The notes beneath the pieces are model-generated. The model was not told the DNA's origin. It ran no database searches and saw only the letters and a list, made by a program, of their open reading frames with translations. From assembly GCF_003160695.1 (NCBI RefSeq), contig NZ_QGDD01000009.1:124001-188000 (forward strand): 64,000 nt of DNA, given 5' to 3'. The position numbers and the translations under genes were made by a program. Positions 18,149 through 26,876 of the stretch are shown here, piece after piece. The stretch comes from Nocardioides silvaticus (GTDB taxonomy: Bacteria > Actinomycetota > Actinomycetes > Propionibacteriales > Nocardioidaceae). Position 1 is the first letter of the stretch. Each line of letters begins with the position of its first letter.

Positions 18149-18994
18149 ATGCAGAGCAACAACCCCGTGTTCCGTCGGTCGGAGGAGTTCAACAGCTCCT
18201 CGCCGTACGGCCAGACGTCGTACCCGGGCTACGCACCGTCGCCGCAGGGCTACGGCGGCGAGCCGGGCTACGCCCCGCCCACCGCCCCGCCGACCACCGA
18301 CCGGATGACGATCGACACCGTCGTCCAGTCGACCGCGATGACCCTCGGGGTCGTCCTGGTGGCGGCCTTCGCGACCTGGGTCCTGACGCCCGCGATCGAG
18401 AGTGACGCTGCCGTCGGGACCCTGACGGCCGCACTGGTCATCGGTTCGTTGGGTGCCTTCGTGCTCTCGATGGTCAACTCCTTCAAGCGCGTGGTCAGCC
18501 CGCCGCTGGTGCTCGCGTTCGCCGCCCTCGAGGGTGTGGCGCTGGGCGCACTGAGCAAGTTCTACGACGCGATGTTCCCGAGCGAGGACTACGGCGGCAT
18601 CGTCGTCCAGGCTGTCCTCGGCACGTTCGCCGCGTTCGCCGGCACGCTGGCGGCGTACAAGTTCTTCGAGATCAAGGTCGGCCAGAAGTTCCGCACCTTC
18701 GTCATCGCCGCGATGTTCGGGATGATCGCCCTGAGCATGATGGAGCTCGTGCTCGGCCTCTTCGGTAGCCAGCTCGGTCTGTTCGGCTTCGGCGGTATCG
18801 GCCTGCTGTTCTCCGTCGTCGGCCTGGTCCTCGGCATCTTCATGCTGATCCTCGACTTCGACTTCATCGAGCAGGGCGTCCGCAACGGCCTACCGGCACG
18901 TGAGTCGTGGCGCGCGTCGTTCGCGCTGACGGTGAGCCTGGTCTGGATCTACACCAACCTGCTCCGGATCCTGGCGATCCTCCAGCAGGACTGA
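18149..18994 (+). CDS. Bax inhibitor-1/YccA family membrane protein
   Basis: This 281-residue protein has a Pro/Gly/Tyr-rich cytoplasmic N-terminus (about 50 residues) and then seven hydrophobic segments. Its C-terminal part, LDFDFIEQGVRNGLPARESW followed by LVWIYTNLLRIL, is typical of the actinobacterial BI-1/YccA subgroup (long N-terminus). BI-1 homologues such as BsYetJ are pH-sensitive calcium leak channels; this role is known for the family only. ATG at 18149 follows a strong CGGAGGAGACC ribosome binding site. A TAGACT -10-like element lies about 40 bp upstream. A large hairpin separates it from the convergent response regulator. Confidence 0.9.
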   Translation: MQSNNPVFRRSEEFNSSSPYGQTSYPGYAPSPQGYGGEPGYAPPTAPPTTDRMTIDTVVQSTAMTLGVVLVAAFATWVLTPAIESDAAVGTLTAALVIGSLGAFVLSMVNSFKRVVSPPLVLAFAALEGVALGALSKFYDAMFPSEDYGGIVVQAVLGTFAAFAGTLAAYKFFEIKVGQKFRTFVIAAMFGMIALSMMELVLGLFGSQLGLFGFGGIGLLFSVVGLVLGIFMLILDFDFIEQGVRNGLPARESWRASFALTVSLVWIYTNLLRILAILQQD

Positions 18995-19001
18995 CACGAC
19001 T

Positions 19002-19062
19002 GACGCACCGGGGATTTTCGTCGCGGTTTCGCACCGGGAACGACGAAAATCCCCGGTGCGTC
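19002..19062. terminator. Bidirectional hairpin terminator between convergent genes
   Basis: A perfect 22-bp inverted repeat (19002-19023 with 19041-19062) has a 17-nt loop. The arms contain GGGGATTTTCG and its complement, so an A/T-rich patch is inside the stem rather than after it. It lies between the BI-1 stop (18994) and the response-regulator stop (19067) and probably serves both transcripts. Confidence 0.65.
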
Positions 19063-19066
19063 GCAT

Positions 19067-19729
19067 TTACGAGCCGTCGAGCCAGGCCAGCACCGCGAGC
19101 ACGCGCCGGTTGTCGTCGGGCGCGACGGGAAGGTCGAGCTTCGTGAAGATGCTGTTCGTGTGCTTGCCGACGGCCTTCTCGGTGATGAACAGCCGGGCCG
19201 CGATCGCTGCGTTGGAGCGGCCTTCGGCCATCAGCGCGAGCACCTCCTGCTCGCGGCCGGTGAGCCGGGCCAGCGGGCGCGGCCGGGCGGCGCCGCTGAC
19301 CAGCGCGGCGACGACCTCGGGGTCCAGCACGGTGCCGCCGCCGGCCACCCGTGCCACGGCCTCGAGGAAGGCGTCGACGTCGGCCACCCGGTCCTTGAGC
19401 AGGTAGCCGACCGCGCCCTCGCCGCTGGCGAGCAGGTCACGGGCGTACAGCGCCTCCACGAACTGGCTGAGCACGAGGACCGGCAGGCCGGGGCGGTCGG
19501 CGCGGGCGGCGACGGCCGCCTCGAGGCCCTCGGTCGTGAACGTGGGCGGCAGCCGTACGTCGACCACCGCGACGTCGATGTCGTCGCGTCCGAGCGCTCG
19601 GGCCAGGCCCGGTGCGTTGTCGACCGCCTCGACCACCTCGACGCCCCCGGCTTCGAGGATCCGGGTGAGGCCGGCCCGCAGCAACGCCTGGTCCTCCGCG
19701 AGCACCGCGCGCAGCCGCGCGGTCGTCAC
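19067..19729 (-). CDS. NarL/LuxR-family response regulator
   Basis: This 220-residue protein has an N-terminal receiver domain with acidic pair Glu12-Asp13, phospho-acceptor Asp57 (VAVVDVRLPP) and LLKDRV with the conserved Lys. A C-terminal LuxR-type helix-turn-helix follows (LTGREQEVLALMAEGRSNAAIAARLFITEKAVGKH). GTG at 19729 overlaps the sensor kinase stop (GTGA), so the two are translationally coupled. It is the last gene of a four-gene operon (ATPase, permease, kinase, regulator) and most likely controls that transporter or a related envelope response. Confidence 0.92.
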   Translation of the reverse strand: MTTARLRAVLAEDQALLRAGLTRILEAGGVEVVEAVDNAPGLARALGRDDIDVAVVDVRLPPTFTTEGLEAAVAARADRPGLPVLVLSQFVEALYARDLLASGEGAVGYLLKDRVADVDAFLEAVARVAGGGTVLDPEVVAALVSGAARPRPLARLTGREQEVLALMAEGRSNAAIAARLFITEKAVGKHTNSIFTKLDLPVAPDDNRRVLAVLAWLDGS

Positions 19730-20979
19730 GCCGTCGGGCACGGCACCTCCATCCGGACCACGGTCGGTCCACCGTCGGGGCTCGCCACCGCCATGGTGCC
19801 GTCGAAGGCCGCGAGCCGGCGCGCGACCCCGGCCAGCCCGCCTCCGTCGACCGCCGCCGCGCCGCCACGGCCGTCGTCGCCGACGGCGAGCAGCAGCCGC
19901 TCCCCGTCGTGGCGGGCGGTGACCCACGCGCGCGTCGCGTCGGCGTGCTTGACGACGTTGGCGAGGCACTCGGCGACCGCGAAGTACGCGGCCGACTCGA
20001 CCGGAGGCGGCACCGCCGGCAGGGACATCGACACCGTGACCGGGATCGGGATCGGCAGCGCCAGCGCCTCCACCGCACCGACCAGGCCGCGGTCGGCCAG
20101 TGCCGGCGGATGGATCCCGCGGACGACGGAGCGTAGGTCCTCCAGCGCCGACAGCGTCGTCTCCCGCGCCTCCCGGAGCAGCGCGGCCGCCGCGTCGGGG
20201 TCCTGGCCGATGAGCTTCTCCGCCAGGCCGACGTTCATGCCGACCGCGGCGATCCGCGCCTGCGCGCCGTCGTGGAGGTCGCGCTCGATCCGGCGGATCT
20301 CGGCGGCCTGGTGGTCGAGCGACTCCGCGCGTGTCTCCTCGACCGTGACGACCCGCTGCTCGAGGTGGGCGAGCCGGGAGTGGCCGAGGATCGTGCGGTC
20401 GGCGTGCGCGCGACCGCGCAGCAGGTGCGGGGTCACCAGCCACCAGGTCAGCAGCATCGGCCCGTCGAGGAACACCAGCAGCAGCCAGACGGTCCCGGGG
20501 TCGACGAGCAGCCCCACCACGTGCACGACCGGCGCCACCAGCAGCAAGGTGGGCAGACCGGACAGCACGAAGCCGCCGGTGGCCGAGAACCACAGGTGGG
20601 CGAAGTCGCGCCACCGGGCGGGGTCGCGGACCCAGAGCAGCGGGCGCCCGAGCACGCTCCGGCCGTCGTCCGGCAGGTAGCCGCTCTCGACGTCGTCGTC
20701 GAGGAGGGAGCCGGCGAACCTGCGGTGCACGTCGGCGAGCGCCCGGCCGGTCGGCACGACGAGGAGGGCCAGCAGCAGGCCGACGACGGCCAGGGTGAGC
20801 GGCACCGCGAGCAGCCACAGGATGCCGATCGCGAGCCCGACCGGCAGGCCGAGCAGCGCCTGCCCGGTCCCGACGAGCGTCAGCCGGAGGCGGCCGACCG
20901 CGGTCGCGCGGTCGACCGGCGTCGGGCCGAGCGTCGGGATCGGGGCGAGCAGGCTGCTCATGACCGCCGAGTCTGTCAC
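19726..20979 (-). CDS. Sensor histidine kinase (HisKA_3/NarX type)
   Basis: This 417-residue protein has two hydrophobic double segments in the N-terminal half (about residues 35-75 and 135-185, roughly four membrane helices). The dimerization/phosphoacceptor sequence is IERDLHDGAQARIAAVGMN (His near residue 230). The ATPase domain has NVVKHADATRAWV and a glycine-rich GDDGRGG. GTG at 20979 overlaps the upstream permease stop (GTGA); an ATG at 20961 is an alternative. With little extracellular sequence, it probably senses membrane state or the partner transporter, as in intramembrane-sensing kinases; this is inference. Confidence 0.9.
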   Translation of the reverse strand: MTDSAVMSSLLAPIPTLGPTPVDRATAVGRLRLTLVGTGQALLGLPVGLAIGILWLLAVPLTLAVVGLLLALLVVPTGRALADVHRRFAGSLLDDDVESGYLPDDGRSVLGRPLLWVRDPARWRDFAHLWFSATGGFVLSGLPTLLLVAPVVHVVGLLVDPGTVWLLLVFLDGPMLLTWWLVTPHLLRGRAHADRTILGHSRLAHLEQRVVTVEETRAESLDHQAAEIRRIERDLHDGAQARIAAVGMNVGLAEKLIGQDPDAAAALLREARETTLSALEDLRSVVRGIHPPALADRGLVGAVEALALPIPIPVTVSMSLPAVPPPVESAAYFAVAECLANVVKHADATRAWVTARHDGERLLLAVGDDGRGGAAAVDGGGLAGVARRLAAFDGTMAVASPDGGPTVVRMEVPCPTA

Positions 20980-22331
20980 CGCCCCGACGCTCCCGCCGGG
21001 ACCGCGCGACGCAGCGCCGGACGCACGGCGCCGCGTGCGGCTGCCAGCGTGAGCGCGACGACACCGGCGACGAGGAGCGGCGGCAGCCAGAGCTGGCCGT
21101 CCGGAACCAGGCCCTCGTCGCGAGCGAGCGCGAACGGCACGACGGTCGTCAGCGATGCCAACGAGCCGAACAGGACGCCGACCGCGGCCACGATCCCCGC
21201 CTCGGCCAGGACCGAGCCCTCGACCTCGGCCGGGGTGGCGCCGACCAGCCACAGCCGGCGCAGCTCGGCCCGCCGGTGGCTGATCACCGCCGCGAACGCG
21301 TTGACGACCATGATCGCCGCGAACAGGGCGATCATCCCGACCACCACGTTGTTGAGGAGCGTGATGATGTCGGCGTCCTCGGCGCCGGCGAGGCCCTCGT
21401 CGAGCGTCCGCCCGTCGATCGCGACGAGCATCAGCGTGCCGATCGTCGACGACGTGAGCACGATGACGGGCGCGAGCACGCCGGCCAGCAGGTGCGAGCG
21501 CCGCGTGACGTTGTACGACGCGAGGTGGCCGGTCGCCGTCCGGCCCAGGGCGGACCGGGCCGGCAACGCCGTCACTCGGAGCAGCACCGGGGCGAAGAGG
21601 GCGAGACCCACGCCGACCAGGATCGAGCTGGAACCGGCGGTCTGCATGGCCGCGTAGGGGTCGTCGGAGTCTGCGGTCACGGTGACCGTGATGACCGCCA
21701 TCGCCACGCCGTAGCCGATCAGCCCCACGCCGCCGGCGATCCGCCACCAGCGCATCCGGCCGCTGTCGGCGTCGGACTCGCGCAGCACCACGGTGACCGA
21801 CCCTCGGGTCGCGCGTCGCGCCGTGACCGCGGCGGCCAGCGTCGCGGTCAGGACCACGAGGGCCGCGGCCGCGCCGAGGGAGGCCGCTCCGCCGCCGTAC
21901 GCCACGTCGTCGGCGACGATGTCGCCGCTCCGCAGCATCGCCAGCAGCGCCCGGCCGGTGACCGAGGCGACCAGTGCTCCGCCGAGGGCCGCAGCCACCG
22001 TGACGACCAGGGCCTCGGCGCGGATCAGCCGACCGGCCTGTCGCGGACTGGCGCCGATGGCGCGCAGCAGCCCGACCTCCGTGACCCGCTGCCGCACGGT
22101 GACGGCCAGCGTCGAGGCGACCGAGAACAGCACGATGGCCGATCCCCAGCCGCCCACGACGGCGCCCATGATCGTGAGCGCCTCCTCGTCGGCGGTCGAC
22201 ACCGGGCCGGACGCGGTCTCGACCAGGGTCGCGAAGGACCCGATCATCGCGGTGCCGAGCAGGACGGCCAGGAAGGTCGCGGTGAACGCGGTGGGGCGGT
22301 GCCGCAGCGACGCCCAGGCGAGGGACGTCAT
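20976..22331 (-). CDS. ABC transporter permease, FtsX-like (MacB-type)
   Basis: This 451-residue protein has FtsX-type domains in both halves. The N-terminal part starts LAWASLRHRPTAFTATFLAVLLGTA with a first membrane helix. It has GLLRAIGASPRQAGRLIRAEALVV in the first half and ELRRLWLVGATPAEVEGSVLAEAGIV in the second. This is the layout of actinobacterial permeases for peptide or antibiotic export or sensing. Its ATG overlaps the stop of the ATPase gene (ATGA), and its stop overlaps the kinase start. Transport direction and cargo are unknown. Confidence 0.88.
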   Translation of the reverse strand: MTSLAWASLRHRPTAFTATFLAVLLGTAMIGSFATLVETASGPVSTADEEALTIMGAVVGGWGSAIVLFSVASTLAVTVRQRVTEVGLLRAIGASPRQAGRLIRAEALVVTVAAALGGALVASVTGRALLAMLRSGDIVADDVAYGGGAASLGAAAALVVLTATLAAAVTARRATRGSVTVVLRESDADSGRMRWWRIAGGVGLIGYGVAMAVITVTVTADSDDPYAAMQTAGSSSILVGVGLALFAPVLLRVTALPARSALGRTATGHLASYNVTRRSHLLAGVLAPVIVLTSSTIGTLMLVAIDGRTLDEGLAGAEDADIITLLNNVVVGMIALFAAIMVVNAFAAVISHRRAELRRLWLVGATPAEVEGSVLAEAGIVAAVGVLFGSLASLTTVVPFALARDEGLVPDGQLWLPPLLVAGVVALTLAAARGAVRPALRRAVPAGASGR

Positions 22332-23098
22332 GACGCCGCCTCCAGCTCGTCGAGGTGGGCGAGCTGCCCGGCAACGGCGTCCGCGGTGGGCGCGTCCATC
22401 CAGCCCGCGACGCGGCCGTCGACGAGGAAGGCCACCCGGTCGGCGTAGGCCGCCGCGACCGGGTCGTGGGTCACCATCACCACGGTCTGTCCGAGCTCGT
22501 CGACGCAGGTGCGGAGCAGGGCGAGGACCTCACCCGCGGTGCGGGAGTCGAGCGCCCCGGTCGGCTCGTCGGCGAGGACGACGGCGGGGGAGGTGACCAG
22601 GGCTCGGGCGATGGCGACCCGTTGCTGCTGACCCCCGGACAGCTCGGACGGCAGCCGGTCGTGACGACCGGCGAGGCCGACCGTGTCGAGCAGGGCAGCC
22701 ACGCTGGCGCGGTGCCGGCCTCCGCCCCAGCGGCTCGCGAGCCGGAGCGGGAGCGCGACGTTCTGGGCCGCGGTGAGGTAGGGGAGCAGGTGGAAGGACT
22801 GGAAGACGAAGCCGATGCGTTCCCGGCGCAGCCGGGTCCGGGCGTCCTCGTCCAGCTCGGTCACGTCCTGGCCGGCGACGAGCACGGAGCCCGCAGTGGG
22901 CCGCTCGAGCGCGCCGGCACAGGTCAGGAACGTCGACTTGCCGGAGCCCGACGGGCCCATCACGGCGGTGAAGGTGCCCGGCGCGAAGGCGAGGTCGACG
23001 TGGTCGAGCGCGCGGACCGCGGTGGGCCCGTCGCCGTACTGGTGACCCAGGCCGACGACGGCGAGGGCAGGAGTGGTGGTTGCGGTGTCGGTGTGCAT
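22328..23098 (-). CDS. ABC transporter ATP-binding protein (MacB/LolD-type)
   Basis: This 256-residue protein has Walker A GPSGSGKST, Q-loop FQSFHLLPYLTA, signature LSGGQQQRVAIARAL, Walker B VVLADEPTGALD and switch His in MVTHDP. The DEPTGALD motif is typical of the MacB/LolD/FtsE-like class that pairs with FtsX-like permeases, as it does here. ATG at 23098 is chosen because it opens MHTDTATTT just before the conserved VVGLGHQYGDG segment. It is the first gene of the operon; its promoter should lie in 23099-23162. Confidence 0.92.
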   Translation of the reverse strand: MHTDTATTTPALAVVGLGHQYGDGPTAVRALDHVDLAFAPGTFTAVMGPSGSGKSTFLTCAGALERPTAGSVLVAGQDVTELDEDARTRLRRERIGFVFQSFHLLPYLTAAQNVALPLRLASRWGGGRHRASVAALLDTVGLAGRHDRLPSELSGGQQQRVAIARALVTSPAVVLADEPTGALDSRTAGEVLALLRTCVDELGQTVVMVTHDPVAAAYADRVAFLVDGRVAGWMDAPTADAVAGQLAHLDELEAAS

Positions 23099-23162
23099 GG
23101 CGACGACGCTAGGAAGCGCCGGCGCCGCTATCGATGGTGCTGGACCTCCGACCGGGGTAGGC

Positions 23163-24203
23163 CTAGACCCCCTCTTGCGAGGCGTCCTCGAGCACCTCGT
23201 GGTCCTCCGGGGCCTCGGCGAGGGTCTGCGGACGACGGCGGCGGTGGCGGAGCTCGACGAGCAGCCCGCGGACGCCGACCCGCTTGGCGCCGTCCTCGCC
23301 GCCGTCCAGCTCGGTGCCGGGCTGCTTGACGGCGCGGATGGCCGCCTGCGAGATGGGCAGCACGCCCTCGCCGCGATAGGACTCGAGGGCGGTCTCCTCG
23401 TCGGGCGCCTGGTCGAGGGCGGCGAGCACCGACGGCAGCAGCACGTTGGCGAGCGCGCGGTAGCCCTCGGCCGACGGGTGGAACTGGTCGGGTCCGAACA
23501 GCACCGCGGGTGCGGCCGCGAAGTCGGGGCCGAGGATCGAGCCGAGCGAGACCGTTCGACCACCCTCCTCCAGGGTCGCGATCGTCTGGGCCGCGGCGAT
23601 CCGGCGCGACCAGGTGCGCGCGACCTGGCGCAGCGGCGGTGCGATCGGCTGCACGGTGCCGAGGTCGGGGCAGGTGCCGACGACGACCTCCGCGCCGGCC
23701 TTGCGGAGCCGACGGACCGCCTCGGAGAGGTAGCGCACCGACTGCCGCGGCAGCACCGTGCCGACGACGTCGTTGCCGCCGATGAGGATCACGGCGACGT
23801 CGGGCTCGATCAGCAGCGCGCGGTCGACCTGCTCCTTGAGGTCGGAGGACCGGGCGCCCACCACGCACAGGCCCTTGAGGTAGACCCGGCGGTCCGCGTG
23901 CCGGCTCACCCCGCTGGCCAGCAGTGCGCCCGGGGTCTCCTCGACCCGGTCCACGCCGTACCCCGCGGCGCTCGAGTCGCCGAGCAGCGCGATCCGGATC
24001 GCCGGCCCGGGCCGGCCACGGCCGTACCAGCCACTGCACTCCGGCGGCATGTCCTTGGCCTCGCCGATGATCCGTCGCGCGAGCTTCGCCTCGGCGACCA
24101 TCACGCCGTAGAGCCCCGCTCCGACCGCCGAGACACCACCGCCGCCGTAGAGGGCGGCGGAGGCCAGCTTCCTGGCGGCGGCGGCTTTGGTCACAGCCAT
24201 CAC
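23163..24203 (-). CDS. SGNH/GDSL-family hydrolase (membrane-anchored or secreted)
   Basis: This 346-residue protein has an N-terminal hydrophobic segment (about residues 15-35) and then a GDSL hydrolase core: LLGDSSAAGYGVD with the catalytic Ser, an oxyanion Gly region, GGNDVVG (block III) and DQFHPSAEGY (Asp/His of block V). It is a lipase/esterase/deacetylase-type fold acting at or outside the membrane. The last ~70 residues are charged and disordered. It is divergent from cbs; a GDSL gene next to cbs is also known in mycobacteria. A second ATG lies one codon downstream. Confidence 0.87.
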   Translation of the reverse strand: MMAVTKAAAARKLASAALYGGGGVSAVGAGLYGVMVAEAKLARRIIGEAKDMPPECSGWYGRGRPGPAIRIALLGDSSAAGYGVDRVEETPGALLASGVSRHADRRVYLKGLCVVGARSSDLKEQVDRALLIEPDVAVILIGGNDVVGTVLPRQSVRYLSEAVRRLRKAGAEVVVGTCPDLGTVQPIAPPLRQVARTWSRRIAAAQTIATLEEGGRTVSLGSILGPDFAAAPAVLFGPDQFHPSAEGYRALANVLLPSVLAALDQAPDEETALESYRGEGVLPISQAAIRAVKQPGTELDGGEDGAKRVGVRGLLVELRHRRRRPQTLAEAPEDHEVLEDASQEGV

Positions 24204-24225
24204 TCTACGGATCGGCCCGGGAAGT

Positions 24226-24231
24226 TAGGTT
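24226..24231 (+). promoter_or_regulatory. -10 element for a leaderless cbs transcript
   Basis: TAGGTT lies 6 nt before the cbs ATG at 24238, in the 34-bp gap to the divergent hydrolase gene. No Shine-Dalgarno sequence is visible. Confidence 0.4.
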
Positions 24232-24237
24232 GGGGCC

Positions 24238-25638
24238 ATGGAGTACGTCGAGTCCCTGCTGGACCTCATCGGCAACACACCCCTCGTACGGCTGGACCGC
24301 TCGCTGGACGGCGCCGGCGGTCGCGAGGGCAGCGGCCCCCTCGTCCTGGCCAAGGTCGAGTACCTCAACCCCGGCGGCTCGGTGAAGGACCGCATCGCCG
24401 CTCGGATGATCGAGGCGGCCGAGGAGTCGGGCGCGCTGCAGCCCGGAGGCACGATCGTCGAGCCGACCTCCGGCAACACCGGGGTGGGGCTGGCGATGGT
24501 GGCGCAGCAGAAGGGCTACAAGTGCGTCTTCGTCTGCCCCGACAAGGTCAGCGAGGACAAGCGCAACGTGCTCAAGGCCTACGGCGCCGAGGTGGTCGTC
24601 TGCCCGACGGCGGTGGCCCCCGAGCACCCCGACTCCTACTACAACGTGTCCGACCGGCTCGCCTCGCAGCCCGGCGCGTGGAAGCCCGACCAGTACTCCA
24701 ACCCGCACAACCCGCGCTCCCACTACGAGGAGACCGGGCCCGAGATCTGGCGCCAGACCGAGGGGCGGATCACGCACTTCGTCACCGGCATGGGCACCGG
24801 CGGCACCATCAGCGGCGTCGGCCGCTACCTCAAGGAGCAGAACCCCGACATCAAGGTGATCGGCGCCGACCCGGCCGGGTCGGTCTACTCCGGCGGCACC
24901 GGCCGGCCCTACCTGGTCGAGGGCGTGGGCGAGGACTTCTGGCCCGACACCTACGACCGGTCGGTGGCCGACCGCGTCATCGAGGTCTCCGACGCCGACT
25001 CGTTCGCGTTCACGCGGCGGCTGGCCCGTGAGGAGGCGATGCTCGTCGGCGGGTCGTCGGGGATGGCGGCGTTCGCCGCCGCACAGCTGGCCAAGGAGAT
25101 CGCGGGCACTCCCGAGGGCGACGACGCCGTCATCGTCGTACTGCTGCCGGACTCGGGACGCGGCTACCTGACCAAGGTCTTCAACGACGACTGGCTCGCG
25201 CAGTACGGCTTCAGCACCGGCCAGGCCCCGACCACCCGCACCGTCGGCGAGGTGCTGCGGCAGAAGACCGGCGGCCTGCCGGCGCTCGTGCACACGCACC
25301 CCAACGAGACGATCGCGGAGGCGGTCGCGATCCTGCAGGAGTACGGCGTCTCGCAGATGCCCGTCGTGCGGGCGGAGCCGCCGATCGTGGCGGCCGAGGT
25401 CGCCGGCTCGGTGTCGGACCGGGCGCTGATGGACGCGCTCTTCACCGGGCACGCGCGGCTCACCGACTCCGTCGAGCAGCACATGTCCCCGCCGCTGCCG
25501 ACGGTGGGCTCGACCGAGGACGCGACCGACGCCGTCCGGCTGCTCGAGGCCGCCGACGCCGTGCTGGTGCAGGAGGACGGCAAGCCGGTGGGCGTGCTGA
25601 CCCGGCAGGACCTGCTGACCTTCCTGGCGATCGGCTGA
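24238..25638 (+). CDS. cbs: Cystathionine beta-synthase
   Basis: This 466-residue protein has a PLP fold-type II catalytic domain with LIGNTPLVRL, the PLP lysine in NPGGSVKDRIA, EPTSGNTGVGLA, and GTGGTISGVGRYLKE for phosphate binding. Two C-terminal CBS domains follow (about residues 340-466). It condenses serine with homocysteine to cystathionine in reverse transsulfuration. No N-terminal haem domain is present, as expected for bacterial enzymes. The C-terminal CBS pair is the regulatory module that binds S-adenosylmethionine in other family members. The start fits a leaderless message. A GNAT gene follows after 4 bp. Confidence 0.93.
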   Translation: MEYVESLLDLIGNTPLVRLDRSLDGAGGREGSGPLVLAKVEYLNPGGSVKDRIAARMIEAAEESGALQPGGTIVEPTSGNTGVGLAMVAQQKGYKCVFVCPDKVSEDKRNVLKAYGAEVVVCPTAVAPEHPDSYYNVSDRLASQPGAWKPDQYSNPHNPRSHYEETGPEIWRQTEGRITHFVTGMGTGGTISGVGRYLKEQNPDIKVIGADPAGSVYSGGTGRPYLVEGVGEDFWPDTYDRSVADRVIEVSDADSFAFTRRLAREEAMLVGGSSGMAAFAAAQLAKEIAGTPEGDDAVIVVLLPDSGRGYLTKVFNDDWLAQYGFSTGQAPTTRTVGEVLRQKTGGLPALVHTHPNETIAEAVAILQEYGVSQMPVVRAEPPIVAAEVAGSVSDRALMDALFTGHARLTDSVEQHMSPPLPTVGSTEDATDAVRLLEAADAVLVQEDGKPVGVLTRQDLLTFLAIG

Positions 25639-25642
25639 CCCG

Positions 25643-26122
25643 ATGATCCGGGAAGCGACCGCGGCCGACGCCGCGGACATCGTCCGGCTGGTCCGGGAGC
25701 TCGCGACCTACGAGCGCGAGCCGGATGCCGTGGCGAACACGCCTGAGCTCGTCGAGCGATGGCTGTTCGGCGAGGACGCCGTGGCCTCCGCGCTGGTCGC
25801 GGAGGTCGAGGGCGAGGTGGTCGGCGTCGCCGTCTGGTACCGCAGCTACTCCACCTGGACCGGTGTCCCCGGCATCCACCTCGAGGACCTGTTCGTCGAC
25901 CCGGCGCACCGGGGGAGCGGGTTCGGCCGTCGTTTCCTCGAGGCCCTCGCCCGGATCGCGGTCGAGCGCGGCTACGCGCGGTTCGAGTGGGTGGTGCTCG
26001 ACTGGAACACCCCGGCCATCGAGTTCTACGAGGCGCTCGGCGCGTGGCCCGTGAAGCAGTGGACGACCTATCGGGTCGACGGCGAGCAGCTCGCGGTGCT
26101 GGCGCGACACGCGGACGGCTAG
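25643..26122 (+). CDS. GNAT N-acetyltransferase (diamine acetyltransferase-like)
   Basis: This 159-residue protein has the GNAT core. IHLEDLFVDPAHRGSGFGRRFLEALA contains the acetyl-CoA pyrophosphate-binding R/G-x-x-G-x-G/A pattern, followed by FEWVVLDWNTPAIEFYEALGA. The LEDLFV and VLDWN sequences, and YSTWTGVPG before them, resemble spermidine/diamine N-acetyltransferases (SAT group), so a polyamine or thialysine substrate is plausible. It begins 4 bp after cbs and is probably in the same transcript. Confidence 0.85.
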   Translation: MIREATAADAADIVRLVRELATYEREPDAVANTPELVERWLFGEDAVASALVAEVEGEVVGVAVWYRSYSTWTGVPGIHLEDLFVDPAHRGSGFGRRFLEALARIAVERGYARFEWVVLDWNTPAIEFYEALGAWPVKQWTTYRVDGEQLAVLARHADG

Positions 26123-26234
26123 CCGCCTCCGCACCGGTTGTGGTTGGGTTTGGAGCGGACCGCGTCACCTGCATCAGTTTCATGGGGAACGTGACGGGGC
26201 GTTCTCGGCCGGTCCTCAGGAGGTGTCCTCCCAG

Positions 26235-26876
26235 GTGTGGGAGTTCATCAGTGAACGGCGCGCCAGCTTGGCGTTCGACGCCTACCAGCACGCCAGTCTC
26301 GTGCTCCAGTGCGTGCTGCTGGCGACCATCATCGCGGTCGTCGTCGCCGCGCTGATCACCCGGGCGCGGCAGCTGGAGCCTGTGGCCAACGCGGTCTCCG
26401 CCATCGGCCTGACGATGCCCTCGCTGGCCCTGATCGGCCTGCTGATCCCGCTCTCGGGACTGGGCACGACGACCGCAGTGATCGCGGTGACCTTCTACGC
26501 CGTCATGCCGATCCTCCGCAACGCCGTCGTCGGGTTCGCCCAGGTCGACGCCACCCTGCTCGAGTCCGCGCGCGGCATGGGGATGTCGGAGCTGCGGACC
26601 TTGACCCGCATCCGGCTGCCGCTCGCGTGGCCGGTGATCCTGGCGGGAGTGCGGATCTCGACCCAGATGTCGATGGGGGTGGCCGCGATCGCGGCGTACG
26701 TCATCGGGCCCGGGATGGGCAAGTACATCTTCACCGGGCTCGCCACCGACGGTGGCGCGAACTCGGTCAACAACGCCGTCGTCGGCACGTTCGGCATCGT
26801 GCTGATCGCGCTGCTGGCCGACGGGCTCCTGCTGCTCCTGGGACGCCTGACGATCTCGAAGGGAATCCGCGCATGA
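26235..26876 (+). CDS. Osmoprotectant ABC transporter permease (OpuB/OpuC type)
   Basis: This 213-residue protein has five or six membrane helices and the permease EAA-type loop ESARGMGMSELRTLTRIRLPLAWPVILAG. This loop is typical of OpuBB/OpuBD glycine betaine/choline permeases. I prefer GTG at 26235, about 11 nt after AGGAGG (26218-26223); GTG at 26223 would overlap that ribosome binding site. The gene overlaps the ATPase gene by 4 bp. First of four coupled genes encoding a complete betaine-type importer. Confidence 0.87.
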   Translation: MWEFISERRASLAFDAYQHASLVLQCVLLATIIAVVVAALITRARQLEPVANAVSAIGLTMPSLALIGLLIPLSGLGTTTAVIAVTFYAVMPILRNAVVGFAQVDATLLESARGMGMSELRTLTRIRLPLAWPVILAGVRISTQMSMGVAAIAAYVIGPGMGKYIFTGLATDGGANSVNNAVVGTFGIVLIALLADGLLLLLGRLTISKGIRA

